From the NCBI GenBank assembly GCA_945957575.1, contig CAMFLW010000005.1, positions 1-62,582 on the forward strand: a stretch of DNA of 62,582 nucleotides, in the 5' to 3' direction. Positions within the stretch are counted from its first letter, which is position 1; each line of letters begins with the position of its first letter. A model generated the notes under the pieces. The model worked only from the letters and a program-made list of their open reading frames with translations. It was not told the origin of the DNA and made no database searches. Shown piece after piece: positions 30,334 through 39,259 of this stretch. Source of the stretch: an uncultured Aeromonas sp. Lineage in GTDB: Bacteria > Pseudomonadota > Gammaproteobacteria > Enterobacterales > Aeromonadaceae. Made by a program: the position numbers and the translations under genes.

Positions 30334-31629
30334 ATGGACGCGCATAGCACTACACTCGCCAGCCCCGTGATGGGCACGCTGGAATGGAAAGAAGCGGTTC
30401 GCTTCGACAGCACCGACTGGGGCTGGATCATCATGAGCATCGGCATGGCCATCGGCGCGGGGATCGTCTTCCTGCCGGTACAGGTGGGGCTGATGGGCTT
30501 GTGGGTCTTTCTGCTCTCAGCGGTAATAGGCTATCCCGCCATGTATATGTTCCAGCGCCTCTTTATCAATACCCTGGCCACCTCACCCGAATGCAGGGAT
30601 TACCCCAGCGTCATCACCGGCTACCTTGGCAAGAACTGGGGTGTGCTGCTCGGCGCGCTCTACTTCGTGATGCTGGTGATCTGGGTCTTCGTCTACTCCA
30701 CCGCCATCACCAATGACAGCGCCTCCTTCCTGCAGAGCTTCGGCGTCACCGACGGCCTGCTCTCCGAAAACCCGCTCTACGGTCTGGTGCTGATCTGCGG
30801 TCTGGTGGCACTGGCCTCGCGCGGCGAGAACCTGCTATTCAAGATCTCCACCTTTATGGTGCTGACCAAGATCAGCGTGGTGGCCGTGCTCGGCCTGATG
30901 ATGGTGGACAAGTGGGATGCGGCAAACATCACCGCCATGCCCGCCGCCGGTGACTGGATGAAGGATGCCATCATCATGCTGCCCTTTACCCTCACCTCTA
31001 TCCTCTTTATCCAGAGCCTGAGCCCCATGGTGATCTCCTACCGCTCGCGGGAAAAGTCGCTGGAAGTGGCCCGCTTCAAGGCGATGCGCGCCATGAATAT
31101 CGCCTTCGGTATCCTGTTTGTGGTGGTGTTCTTCTACGCGGTCTCCTTCACTCTGGCCATGGGCCACGATCAGGCGGTCAAAGCCTCCGAGGAGAACATC
31201 TCCGCGCTGGCCATGGTAGCCCAGGGGATGCCCGGCCAGACCCTCAAGCTCCTGAGCCTCACCCTCAACATCTTTGCGGTAATGACCGCCTACTTCGGCG
31301 TTTACCTCGGTTTCCGTGAAGCCTGTCAGGGTCTGGCGATGAACCTGTTGCGCAGGGTGCTGCCGGAAAACCGCATCAACAAAGGATTGGTGGGTAAGGG
31401 CATCATGGTCTTTACCGTCATGCTCTCCTGGGGTGCCATCGTGCTCAACGCCCCGGTGCTGAGCTTCACCTCCATCTGCAGCCCCATCTTCGGCATGGTG
31501 GGTTGCCTCATCCCGGCTTATCTGGTCTATCAGGTACCGGCGCTGCACAAGTACAAGGGCACCTCCCTCTACATCATCATCGTCACTGGCCTGCTGCTCT
31601 GTGTCTCGCCCTTCCTGGCGTTCAACTGA
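30334..31629 (+). CDS. cyuP: Cysteine/serine transporter CyuP (YhaO/DlsT type, HAAAP family)
   Basis: Inner-membrane amino acid:proton symporter of 431 residues with 11 hydrophobic helices. Long stretches match E. coli YhaO, for example the IMSIGMAIGAGIVFLPVQVG block near residue 34 and SFTSICSPIFGMVGCLIPAY near 380. In E. coli it imports cysteine or D/L-serine and is co-transcribed with cyuA; here it is divergent from ridA-cyuA. AAGAAGG lies 5 nt before the ATG. Confidence 0.93.
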   Translation: MDAHSTTLASPVMGTLEWKEAVRFDSTDWGWIIMSIGMAIGAGIVFLPVQVGLMGLWVFLLSAVIGYPAMYMFQRLFINTLATSPECRDYPSVITGYLGKNWGVLLGALYFVMLVIWVFVYSTAITNDSASFLQSFGVTDGLLSENPLYGLVLICGLVALASRGENLLFKISTFMVLTKISVVAVLGLMMVDKWDAANITAMPAAGDWMKDAIIMLPFTLTSILFIQSLSPMVISYRSREKSLEVARFKAMRAMNIAFGILFVVVFFYAVSFTLAMGHDQAVKASEENISALAMVAQGMPGQTLKLLSLTLNIFAVMTAYFGVYLGFREACQGLAMNLLRRVLPENRINKGLVGKGIMVFTVMLSWGAIVLNAPVLSFTSICSPIFGMVGCLIPAYLVYQVPALHKYKGTSLYIIIVTGLLLCVSPFLAFN

Positions 31630-31649
31630 TCGGTTTCCCCTTATCGACC

Positions 31650-31676
31650 ACGGGTCACCTTCGGGTGGCCCGTTTT
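31650..31676 (+). terminator. Terminator of cyuP
   Basis: Stem ACGGGTCACC, loop TTCG, GGTGGCCCGT (one G-T pair), followed by TTTTCTAT. Confidence 0.88.
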
Positions 31677-31822
31677 CTATTGGTGCGGCTGACCGCGCCC
31701 CCGCCCGGAAGTAAAAAGCCAAGGGGATCACAACTTGCAACCGGCCATCACCCAAGGGAGGCCGCTCGGAGTACTATTCAGGCAACACGACTCACGCCCG
31801 CACTCAGGTATCGAGGCTTAAC

Positions 31823-33829
31823 ATGAAATGGATTTTCAACCCCGCCATCCGGCTGGGCAACCAGCTCTCCTTCAAATACAAATTCCTGCTCTGGTCCTGC
31901 CTGATGCTGCTGCCACTGGCCTACAGCATGGCCAATCTGCTGGGGCGGCTGCAGGATGACAACGTCCAGGCCAACCGCGAGCTGGCGGGAGTGGCCAATC
32001 TCGCCCCCGTGCCCGCCATCGAGCAAGCCCTGCTCACCCATCGCAATCTGGTGACCCGTCACGCCCATGAGGTGGATCCGGTCGGTGATGATCAGGTCAA
32101 GGCAGCCGCACAAGCCGTTGATCTGAGCCTGCAAGCCTTTGCCGACACCCGCCAGAACAATCCCTCCTTTGAGGTGATCCAGCAGGGCTGGGCCGCCCTG
32201 CAGAGTGAAGCGGGCAAGCTGGAAGTGGAGCAGAGCAACCTGCGCCACGACAAGCTGCTGACTGAGGTGCGCCACCTCTACAAGCACATTACCGCCAGTA
32301 GCAGCCTGATCCAGGATCCGGCGCTCGGTACCTACTACATGGTGATCCTCGCCAGTGAGCGGTTGCCGCAACTGCGCGACCTGCTGGCTCAGGTGCGGGA
32401 TCGCGCCGCCACCATCGCCGATTTCGGCCTGTTTCAGGCGGAAGGGTACAGCGGCCTACGTTTTCGTCTCGACCTGATCAGCGCCACTCTGCAGGAGCTG
32501 GAGGCCGATCTGACCCTGCTCTACCAGATGGAACCGGCCTACCGCGCCGAGCTGGGTCAGCAGACCGATGCTCTGATACAGCTGGTGCGTCAGGGGGTCG
32601 AGACCATGGAAAACAAGATGATGAAGGATCAGTTGGTGCAGCTCTCCACCAAGGAGGTGCAAGCGCTGGGGGATAAGATGGACGAGGCCATCACCGCACT
32701 GGCAGGCCAGGTACGCCAGCGGCTGGAGGCCGACCTGCATCAGCGGCTGGCCGCCAACCAGCGCCACTTCTGGTGGGTCACCGCGCCGCTGACCGTCAGC
32801 TTGCTGCTCTACCTCTACCTGATGATCGGTGCCTATCTCTCCCTGCGCGACACCGTGGGGCGGGTGCGTGATATTGCCGCCCGGGTCAACGCCCAGGATC
32901 TCAGCCAGCATATCGAGATCGTCGGTCAGGACGAGCTGGCCGCCATCAGCCGGGATTACAACGTGACCCTGGAGACCCTGCGTACCCTGATGCTGCGAGT
33001 GCGTGAAAATGGCGTCACAGTAGTGGAGAGCGCCACCGAGATCGAAGCGCGCACCTGCCGCTCACAGGAGGTCATTGCCGATCAGCAAGGGGAGACCCAT
33101 CAAGTCGCCACCGCCATCAAGGAGCTGGCTGCCACCTCACAAGACATGGCGGGCAACGCCCTGCAAGCGGCCCGCATGACGCAGGAGGCGCAGAACGTGG
33201 TCGGTCAGGGCGAGGATGTGGTGGAGCGCACTATCAAGGCAATCGACCATATCAACCGCGAGGTGCTGCGTACCGCCGACACCATAGGCCAACTGGAGCA
33301 GCAGTGCAGCCAGATTGGCGGCGTCATCAGCGTGATCCGTGGCATCGCTGAACAGACCAACCTGCTGGCCCTCAACGCTGCCATCGAAGCGGCCCGGGCC
33401 GGTGAGCAGGGTCGCGGCTTTGCGGTGGTGGCCGACGAGGTACGCTCTCTTGCCAACCGCACCCAGGGGGCTACCGTCGAGATCCAGCAGATGATTGAAC
33501 AGCTGCAATCCGGCGCCCGCGCCTCGGTCACCGCCATGTCGGCGGCCAGCCATGAAGCGCAGGAGGGGGTAGGGCTGGCGCAGGAGGCAAAACAGGCTTT
33601 CGGCGCCATCACCGAGAAGGTGGATCGAATGGTCGATACCAACGCCATCATCGCCAGCGCCATCGAGCAGCAGGGCGCAGTGGTCAACGAGATCGAACGC
33701 AACGTGGTGCGCATCTCCGATGGCAGCGACGAGGCGTTGCAAGTGGCCAACGCCGCCCGCGATGCCGCCCGCCAGATCCACCAGCTCACCGAACAGCTGC
33801 GCAGCATGGTACAGAGCTTCATCCTCTAA
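31823..33829 (+). CDS. Methyl-accepting chemotaxis protein
   Basis: A 668-residue transmembrane chemoreceptor. TM1 is about residues 22-42, a large periplasmic ligand domain of about 270 residues follows, TM2 is about 313-335, then HAMP (to about 390) and the cytoplasmic signalling domain with the conserved hairpin tip near 505-550 ([20 protein letters not shown]). The periplasmic part is mostly helical; its ligand is unknown. There is no CheR-tethering pentapeptide at the C terminus. It stands alone with its own terminator. Confidence 0.93.
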   Translation: MKWIFNPAIRLGNQLSFKYKFLLWSCLMLLPLAYSMANLLGRLQDDNVQANRELAGVANLAPVPAIEQALLTHRNLVTRHAHEVDPVGDDQVKAAAQAVDLSLQAFADTRQNNPSFEVIQQGWAALQSEAGKLEVEQSNLRHDKLLTEVRHLYKHITASSSLIQDPALGTYYMVILASERLPQLRDLLAQVRDRAATIADFGLFQAEGYSGLRFRLDLISATLQELEADLTLLYQMEPAYRAELGQQTDALIQLVRQGVETMENKMMKDQLVQLSTKEVQALGDKMDEAITALAGQVRQRLEADLHQRLAANQRHFWWVTAPLTVSLLLYLYLMIGAYLSLRDTVGRVRDIAARVNAQDLSQHIEIVGQDELAAISRDYNVTLETLRTLMLRVRENGVTVVESATEIEARTCRSQEVIADQQGETHQVATAIKELAATSQDMAGNALQAARMTQEAQNVVGQGEDVVERTIKAIDHINREVLRTADTIGQLEQQCSQIGGVISVIRGIAEQTNLLALNAAIEAARAGEQGRGFAVVADEVRSLANRTQGATVEIQQMIEQLQSGARASVTAMSAASHEAQEGVGLAQEAKQAFGAITEKVDRMVDTNAIIASAIEQQGAVVNEIERNVVRISDGSDEALQVANAARDAARQIHQLTEQLRSMVQSFIL

Positions 33830-33857
33830 ACCAGCCCGATCGGGTCAGCCATAAGTT

Positions 33858-33886
33858 AAAACCAGCCCCGTCGGGCTGGTTTTTTA
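33858..33886 (+). terminator. Terminator of the chemoreceptor gene
   Basis: Stem AAACCAGCCC/GGGCTGGTTT followed by TTTTATG. Confidence 0.9.
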
Positions 33887-34104
33887 TGCTCTGCTTCTGC
33901 CCCGCTAACCCCGAGCGGGGTGATGTAAAAACCGCCATCGTTGTTGCATGCGAGAGTGCCGCCAGAGTAAGCTCGGATGCAATAAAAAGAGTCGAACGCT
34001 ACCTCTTTCCTGCACAAGTACAAGATACCGGCAAGAAAGTGGAAAAGCAGTTCAACCCGCGGAAGGTCACATCACGACAAACCCGTTCAGGCGAGGTATC
34101 GCAG

Positions 34105-34395
34105 ATGGCGAAGTACCAGTTTTTCACCATGCCCGACTCCAACCGGCAGCACTACACCTTTATCAACATGGCCTCCCCCACCTTTCTGCCCGAAAAAGAG
34201 GCGCTACTGGCCCAAGGATTTGAAGTCGAGGAGGATTTTATCGATGCTTGGAGTCCGCAAGAGGCGGTGGAGAAATACCGCTCCAACTTCCTCTACGTGG
34301 CCGATGAAATAGGCAAATCAGACAGCAGCTACGCCTTTGCCGTCGCACTGATGGAAATGGGCAAGAGAGTGTTTGGCCGCAACTCGGGCCATTAA
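34105..34395 (+). CDS. Small hypothetical protein (96 aa)
   Basis: Not recognised. The 96-residue acidic soluble product starts MAKYQFFTMPDSNRQHY and has DAWSPQEAVEKYRSNF in the middle; no transmembrane or signal segment is visible. The ATG at 34105 follows GCGAGGTA by 5 nt; the open frame extends 73 codons upstream through the preceding terminator and is not used. It converges on the 62-aa gene. Confidence 0.6.
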   Translation: MAKYQFFTMPDSNRQHYTFINMASPTFLPEKEALLAQGFEVEEDFIDAWSPQEAVEKYRSNFLYVADEIGKSDSSYAFAVALMEMGKRVFGRNSGH

Positions 34396-34410
34396 TCGTT
34401 AAAGAAGGAT

Positions 34411-34440
34411 TGGCCATCGCGGCAACAGACGCGATGGCCA
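34411..34440. terminator. Convergent hairpin between two small genes
   Basis: Perfect 11-bp stem TGGCCATCGCG/CGCGATGGCCA with an 8-nt loop between convergent genes. U-tracts are poor in both directions. Confidence 0.6.
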
Positions 34441-34445
34441 CTGGT

Positions 34446-34634
34446 TTAACAGCAGGCCAGCTGGCGGAGCATCTCGATCAGCTCCTCTTCGCTGCTCGGC
34501 TCATAGGCCAGCTGAAGGCTCGGCGCGGCGCCTCCCATCAGCATATAGACGTTGGTGCTGCAGTGGTCGTAGTGATACCACTTACCGTCGATACAGACGT
34601 CGGTATAGCATCTCGGGTCCCTTTTCAGTTCCAT
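34446..34634 (-). CDS. Small hypothetical protein (62 aa)
   Basis: Not recognised. The 62-residue product is rich in Tyr, His and Cys (RCYTDVCIDGKWYHYDHC) and ends in two cysteines, which could suggest metal binding, but no known motif is present. ATG at 34634 has AAAGGA 7 nt upstream; a GTG two codons earlier is too close to that site. Confidence 0.55.
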   Translation of the reverse strand: MELKRDPRCYTDVCIDGKWYHYDHCSTNVYMLMGGAAPSLQLAYEPSSEEELIEMLRQLACC

Positions 34635-34842
34635 ATGCACATCCTTTTGTTACATCCCATCAACATCACTTCTGACCGTAAAATAACCACCGAGGTTCAC
34701 GCTTGATGCAGATCAAAGGAAGCGACTGAAAGGGACAGATATCAGCCAGATCTGTGGCCTACGGATCCCCCGAGCCACCATAGTTATCCGAATGAAGACA
34801 GGCCGAGTGCACCGTCATATCGCCGGATGGCCCCCAGTAACA

Positions 34843-34870
34843 AAAACGGCGCCCGCAGGCGCCGTTTTTT
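34843..34870 (-). terminator. Terminator of speA
   Basis: Stem AAAACGGCGCC/GGCGCCGTTTT (4-nt loop) about 50 nt past the speA stop, with a U-tract in both directions. Confidence 0.9.
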
Positions 34871-34917
34871 CATTCCCGTCATGTTGTTTCCACCGACGGG
34901 GTAAACAAGCAAGAGGC

Positions 34918-36819
34918 TTATTCGTCTTCCAGATAGGCGTAGCCTTGCAGGCCCAGCTCCAGCTCGTCGAGCAGGGCTTTGCGAGTGGTATCGTCCAGCG
35001 CCGGGTGAGCGGCGATCCGCTGGTAGTTTTCGCGAATGACGGACGGGTCGATGTTGACGTAACGCAGCAGCTGGTCGACGGTGTCGCCACGCACCACGTT
35101 GCGAATGTCCATCTTGCCCTCTTCGTCCAGCCACACTTCCGCGCAGTGGGTGTCACCAAACAGGTTGTGCAGATCCCCCAGGATCTCCTGATAGGCACCG
35201 ACCAGGAAGAAGCCGACGTGGCACTCTTCGTTCTCGCCATACACCGGCATCGGCAGGGTGCTCTCGACCCCCAGACCGTCGACGTAGTGCTCGACCTGAC
35301 CGTCGGAGTCACAGGTGATATCCATCAGGATGCCGCGACGGCTAAGCGGACGATCGAGACCGGCCAGCGGCATCACCGGGAATACCTGACCGATACCCCA
35401 GGCATCCGGCAGAGACTGGAACAGGGAGAAGTTGGCAAAGCACTTGTCCGCCAGCTTTTCACTCAGTTCGTCAGCCAGCGCACGGTGGTTGCGGTTGACC
35501 GGGTTGAGCATCTCTTTGAGTGCCAGACAGGTGTTCTGGTGCAGCATCTCGGCCCAGGCACGCTGTTCAAGGTTCAAGAGGCCCATGGTGTACTGGGTAT
35601 TCACGTCACCCAGATCTGCCACCGAGTCATGGAAGATCTCGAGCAGGGAGGGATCTTCGCTGCGCAAATCCAGCCAGCCTTTCCACATGTTCTGCAGAAT
35701 GGTCGGTGCATCTTCGTCCGGCGCGCTGATGTCGTTCATCTCCACCCCTTCGGCACCAATGATGTTGGTGACCAGCACGGCGTGGTGGGCGGTCAGGGCT
35801 CGGCCAGACTCGCTGATGATGGTCGGGTGCGGCAGGTCGAACTCGCGGCAGACATCGCCGATGCCCCATACCACGTTGTTGGCGTACTCGGAGAGGCTGT
35901 AGTTGGCGGAGCAGTGGCTCTGGGAACGGGTTCCCTCGTAGTCCACCCCCAGGCCGCCGCCGACGTCCACGACTTCGATGTTGGCACCGAGGCGACGCAG
36001 TTCAGCGTAGAAACGGCCGCACTCGCGGATGCCGCCCTGAATGTCGCGGATATTGGCGATCTGGGAGCCCAGATGGAAGTGCAGCAGTTGCAGGCAATCC
36101 AGCTTGCCCAGCCCGCGCAGACGCTCGATCAGCGCCAGGATCTGGGAGGCGGACAGACCGAATTTGGACATGGAGCCGCCGCTCGATTCCCACATGCCGG
36201 AGCCGGTGGAGGCGAGCTTGGCACGCACCCCGATGTTGGGCTTGATGTTGAGACGAGCTGACTCGTCCAGCACCATTTCCAGCTCGGAGGGCTTCTCCAC
36301 CACGATGTAGACCTTGTGGCCCATCAGGTTGCCCAAGAGGGCGTGGCGGATATATTCGCGGTCTTTGTAACCGTTGCAGACGATCACCGAGCCTTGCTCA
36401 TGGTGATGGGACAGCACGGCCAGCAGTTCCGGTTTGGAACCAGCTTCCAGGCCAAGCCGGGGCTTGTCGCTGTAGGACTGGCTGATGGTCTCGATGACAC
36501 GACGCTGCTGGTTTACCTTGATCGGATAAACGCAGAGGTAGTCCCCTTCATAGCCTGACTTCTCGATGGCCTGACCAAAGGCGTTGAACAGCGCATCGAC
36601 CCGACTCTTGAGGATGTCGGGGAAGCGCAGCAACACGGGGGTGGTCAGCCCGGACTGACGCAACTGTTCGATGGCGTCAGAGAGCACGATATGCGCGTCA
36701 GGGCGTGATTTGTCGGGGGCGACGGTCACATGACCGGCGTCATTGATATTGAAAAAACCCGCACCCCAGTAGGGAACGTTGTAGACCTTCAAGGAGTCCT
36801 TGCTGGACCAGTTAGTCAT
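34918..36819 (-). CDS. speA: Biosynthetic arginine decarboxylase
   Basis: PLP enzyme of 633 residues that makes agmatine from arginine, the first step of the arginine route to putrescine. Conserved features: the PLP lysine in LCVYPIKVNQQRR near residue 100, the LQLLHFHLGSQ block near 243, VDVGGGLGVDYEG near 282 and CDSDGQVEHYVDG near 515. Length matches the family. In E. coli speB (agmatinase) follows; here a terminator and small genes follow, so agmatine must be handled elsewhere. The start at 36819 is the first ATG in frame. A promoter about 620 nt upstream suggests a long leader. Confidence 0.96.
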   Translation of the reverse strand: MTNWSSKDSLKVYNVPYWGAGFFNINDAGHVTVAPDKSRPDAHIVLSDAIEQLRQSGLTTPVLLRFPDILKSRVDALFNAFGQAIEKSGYEGDYLCVYPIKVNQQRRVIETISQSYSDKPRLGLEAGSKPELLAVLSHHHEQGSVIVCNGYKDREYIRHALLGNLMGHKVYIVVEKPSELEMVLDESARLNIKPNIGVRAKLASTGSGMWESSGGSMSKFGLSASQILALIERLRGLGKLDCLQLLHFHLGSQIANIRDIQGGIRECGRFYAELRRLGANIEVVDVGGGLGVDYEGTRSQSHCSANYSLSEYANNVVWGIGDVCREFDLPHPTIISESGRALTAHHAVLVTNIIGAEGVEMNDISAPDEDAPTILQNMWKGWLDLRSEDPSLLEIFHDSVADLGDVNTQYTMGLLNLEQRAWAEMLHQNTCLALKEMLNPVNRNHRALADELSEKLADKCFANFSLFQSLPDAWGIGQVFPVMPLAGLDRPLSRRGILMDITCDSDGQVEHYVDGLGVESTLPMPVYGENEECHVGFFLVGAYQEILGDLHNLFGDTHCAEVWLDEEGKMDIRNVVRGDTVDQLLRYVNIDPSVIRENYQRIAAHPALDDTTRKALLDELELGLQGYAYLEDE

Positions 36820-37215
36820 GGGCTATGCCTCGCAAATGAGCGACCCAAAGTCGCCTTCGTTACCCTCAATCACATCCAGACCATCTAGTGCAGAGTACGG
36901 CGAGCGCTGCCATCACGAGACGCAGCCACCCAAACCAACCCTTTGCACATCGCGGCAAGCCAGAGGCTGCCTGGTGGATCTTGGGGAAGTAACGAGTCTT
37001 GATGTGGGGCTGGTGGCTTTACATCAAGCTCAACGGTATGCGGTGCCACTATGCCGTAGCGCCGCGGTACTTTGATGACAGACGACATCAGCCACGCCGT
37101 CAGTTCATCATTCGGCAGCGATCCCGACAGAAGGAGAGGGTTCCAAGGAAGAGAAGCGAAGGCGCCAGCACGCATGCGTGTTGATAGACGACAACAACCA
37201 CAGCCCACCTCACCG

Positions 37216-37332
37216 TCAGTGACCGCCCATGACAAGGGAAGATGATGAGCCGGTGGCCCACTCGGTCAAATGAAGGATGAGAGTCTGTTGTTCTCCCTGA
37301 TACCGGAGCCTAACCGGTATTAAAGAAACCAT
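37216..37332 (-). CDS. Candidate leader peptide ORF (38 aa) upstream of speA
   Basis: A short frame starting at ATG 37332 and ending in TGA at 37216, about 100 nt into the predicted speA transcript. The peptide begins MVSLIPVRLRYQGEQQ. Its codons 7-10 (V-R-L-R, with AGG and CGG arginine codons) sit in a hairpin whose stem is ATACCGG/CCGGTAT. GGGGA touches the start codon, so the spacing is poor. It may be chance; conservation would decide. Confidence 0.25.
   Translation of the reverse strand: MVSLIPVRLRYQGEQQTLILHLTEWATGSSSSLVMGGH
37300..37320 (-). repeat. Hairpin in the speA leader
   Basis: Perfect 7-bp stem ATACCGG/CCGGTAT with a 7-nt loop, inside the candidate leader ORF. Confidence 0.5.
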
Positions 37333-37438
37333 TCCCCAGCAGTGTCTGTCGTTTCTGCGTGCCTCGCCCTATAGGCGTATGATCGGTCGGGTTTCTGGCG
37401 GCTCTGGCTGCTTCAGGGTTGCCCTTGGATCGGCGCGG

Positions 37439-37468
37439 AGTGTACACACTTACCGCGGGCAGTGACAA
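37439..37468 (-). promoter_or_regulatory. Predicted sigma-70 promoter of speA
   Basis: On the minus strand TTGTCA (37463-37468) and TACACT (37439-37444) are separated by 18 nt. Start predicted near 37432. Confidence 0.55.
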
Positions 37469-37738
37469 TAAAAAATAGTGTTCAAAATCCCCTTTTAATA
37501 AGTCGATCAAATCTTGCTGGCGGGCAGGCGGGCTCTGGGATAGCGCAGGTTATGCGACAGCCCGGTTTCCCCTTGAAAAGTGTGCGAAAACGCCATGGTT
37601 GGGCTGACGCCTTGCTGTGCGGTGGCTGAGGGGAATTTGGTCGCCACCGCCAGCGCCTAAATATCGTAATAAATGTAAAATTTATGCGTTCTCCCTCCCG
37701 GACGTTGCCCCGCGCGCCGCACATTCGCCGCTCTTCCC

Positions 37739-37775
37739 TTGCGTCAAAAAATGGGAAAAACCTGCGCTGACGCAA
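37739..37775. promoter_or_regulatory. Inverted repeat upstream of pepT
   Basis: TTGCGTCA (37739-37746) and TGACGCAA (37768-37775) form a perfect 8-bp inverted repeat with 21 nt between them, ending 58 nt before the pepT start. It could bind a regulator or form a hairpin in the leader. No FNR consensus is seen, although E. coli pepT is FNR-controlled. Confidence 0.4.
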
Positions 37776-37833
37776 TGAGTGCCCCGCACGGATTGGCCAC
37801 AATGACCGCTCACAATCGGTTAGAGGCTGACTA

Positions 37834-39057
37834 ATGGATACCCTGCTTGAGCGTTTTCTGCGTTACGTAACTTTTCATACCCGCTCCGATGAGACCAATC
37901 CAGCCTGCCCCAGCAGCGAAGGCCAGCTGATCTTTGCCCGCGCCCTGCAAGAAGAGATGAAGGCGCTGGGGCTGAGCCAGGTCACCTTGGATGAGCACGG
38001 CTACCTCACCGGCTGCCTGCCGGGCAACCAGCAGGACGCCCCCGCCATCGGCCTGATTGCCCACATGGACACCGCCGACTACGAGGCGGAGCACGTAGTG
38101 CCGCAAATCATCGAAAACTATCAGGGCGGCGACATCTGCCTTGGCAAGGGTGACGAGGTGCTCGCCATCCGTGACTACCGCTTCCTGAAAAAATACCTGG
38201 GTCAGGACCTCATCACCACCGACGGCACTACCTTGCTTGGCGCCGACGACAAGGCGGGTATCGCCGAGATCCTTACTGCCATCGACCACCTGCAAGCGCA
38301 CCCCGAGATCCCACGTGGCGATATCTGGGTCGGCTTTACCCCGGATGAAGAGATTGGCCGTGGCGCCAACCTGTTCCCGCTGGAGAGATTCCCGGCCAAG
38401 TGGGCCTATACCGTGGATGGCGGCGAACTGGGCGAGCTGGAGTATGAAAATTTCAACGCCGCCAGCGCCACAGTTCGTTTTATCGGCAACAACGTCCACC
38501 CCGGCACCGCCAAGGGCAGCATGATCAACAGCCAGACCCTGGCCGCCCGCTTCCACGCCGCCATGCCTGCCGAGCAGACCCCGGAGTGCACCGACGGGTA
38601 TGAGGGCTTCTTCCATCTGGCCCAGATGAGCGGCACCGTGGAGGAGAGCACTCTCCACTACATCATCCGTGACTTCGACGACGAGCACTTCGCCGCACGC
38701 AAGGCCGAGATGCAGAGCCGGGTCGCCGCCATGCAGGCCGAGTATCCCAAGGCCCGCATCGAGCTGACCCTGACCGACAGCTATCGCAACATGCGCAGCC
38801 AGATTGAGCCGCACATGCATATCGTCGAGCTGGCCAAGGCCGCCATGGAGGCTGCCGACGTGGTGCCGAAGATCAAGCCCATTCGCGGCGGTACTGATGG
38901 CGCCCGCCTCTCCTTTATGGGTCTGCCCTGCCCCAACCTCTTCACCGGTGGCCACAACTTCCACGGCAAGCACGAGTTCATCCCGCTGCAATCCATGGAG
39001 AAATCGGTCGCCACCCTGGTGGAGCTGGTGCGCCTCACCGCAGCCTGGCGCGGTTAA
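37834..39057 (+). CDS. pepT: Peptidase T (tripeptidase)
   Basis: Cytoplasmic di-zinc M20 aminopeptidase that releases the N-terminal residue of tripeptides; 407 aa, usual length. Motifs in order: AHMDTADY near residue 75, [10 protein letters not shown] near 132, TPDEEIGRG near 170, [10 protein letters not shown] near 190 and [11 protein letters not shown] near 375. The ATG follows GAGG by about 7 nt. A strong terminator isolates it from olsF. Confidence 0.96.
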   Translation: MDTLLERFLRYVTFHTRSDETNPACPSSEGQLIFARALQEEMKALGLSQVTLDEHGYLTGCLPGNQQDAPAIGLIAHMDTADYEAEHVVPQIIENYQGGDICLGKGDEVLAIRDYRFLKKYLGQDLITTDGTTLLGADDKAGIAEILTAIDHLQAHPEIPRGDIWVGFTPDEEIGRGANLFPLERFPAKWAYTVDGGELGELEYENFNAASATVRFIGNNVHPGTAKGSMINSQTLAARFHAAMPAEQTPECTDGYEGFFHLAQMSGTVEESTLHYIIRDFDDEHFAARKAEMQSRVAAMQAEYPKARIELTLTDSYRNMRSQIEPHMHIVELAKAAMEAADVVPKIKPIRGGTDGARLSFMGLPCPNLFTGGHNFHGKHEFIPLQSMEKSVATLVELVRLTAAWRG

Positions 39058-39075
39058 TCGATTACCATGACAACC

Positions 39076-39107
39076 AAGGGGGGAGCCGGTTTACCGGCTC
39101 CCCCCTT
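39076..39107 (+). terminator. Terminator of pepT
   Basis: Perfect 14-bp stem AAGGGGGGAGCCGG/CCGGCTCCCCCCTT with loop TTTA; no clear U-tract after it. Confidence 0.8.
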
Positions 39108-39259
39108 GCTATCTGGCCATCACCCATCAAGAAAGGGAAACCGGGGAGGGTCGCTCAGGAGCAACTGGCCGCCGCTGCCATCAAACTGTCATCCCGCTGA
39201 CATGTCGCGGGAACAGTGTCACATCATGCTGGGAGCAACGGATCGCCGGAGCCCTCCAG

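Larger units (their letters stand above)
36820..37438 (-). promoter_or_regulatory. Long leader region of speA
   Basis: A stretch of about 610 nt from the predicted transcription start to the speA ATG. On the minus strand it is rich in C and poor in G in segments such as CTCTTCCTTGGAACCCTCTC, which resemble Rho-loading sites. It contains a candidate 38-codon leader ORF and a small hairpin (37300-37320). A 116-codon frame (36885-37235) starts at TTG without a ribosome-binding site and is not supported. No known riboswitch was recognised. Confidence 0.45.

Noticed and set aside
36885-37235. A 116-codon frame in the speA leader
   Set aside because: Starts at TTG without a ribosome-binding site, unusual composition, no recognisable family.
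36950-37330. CsrB-like sRNA on the plus strand (several GGA motifs)
   Set aside because: Only about five GGA motifs, not in regular hairpin loops, and no terminator of the right kind.
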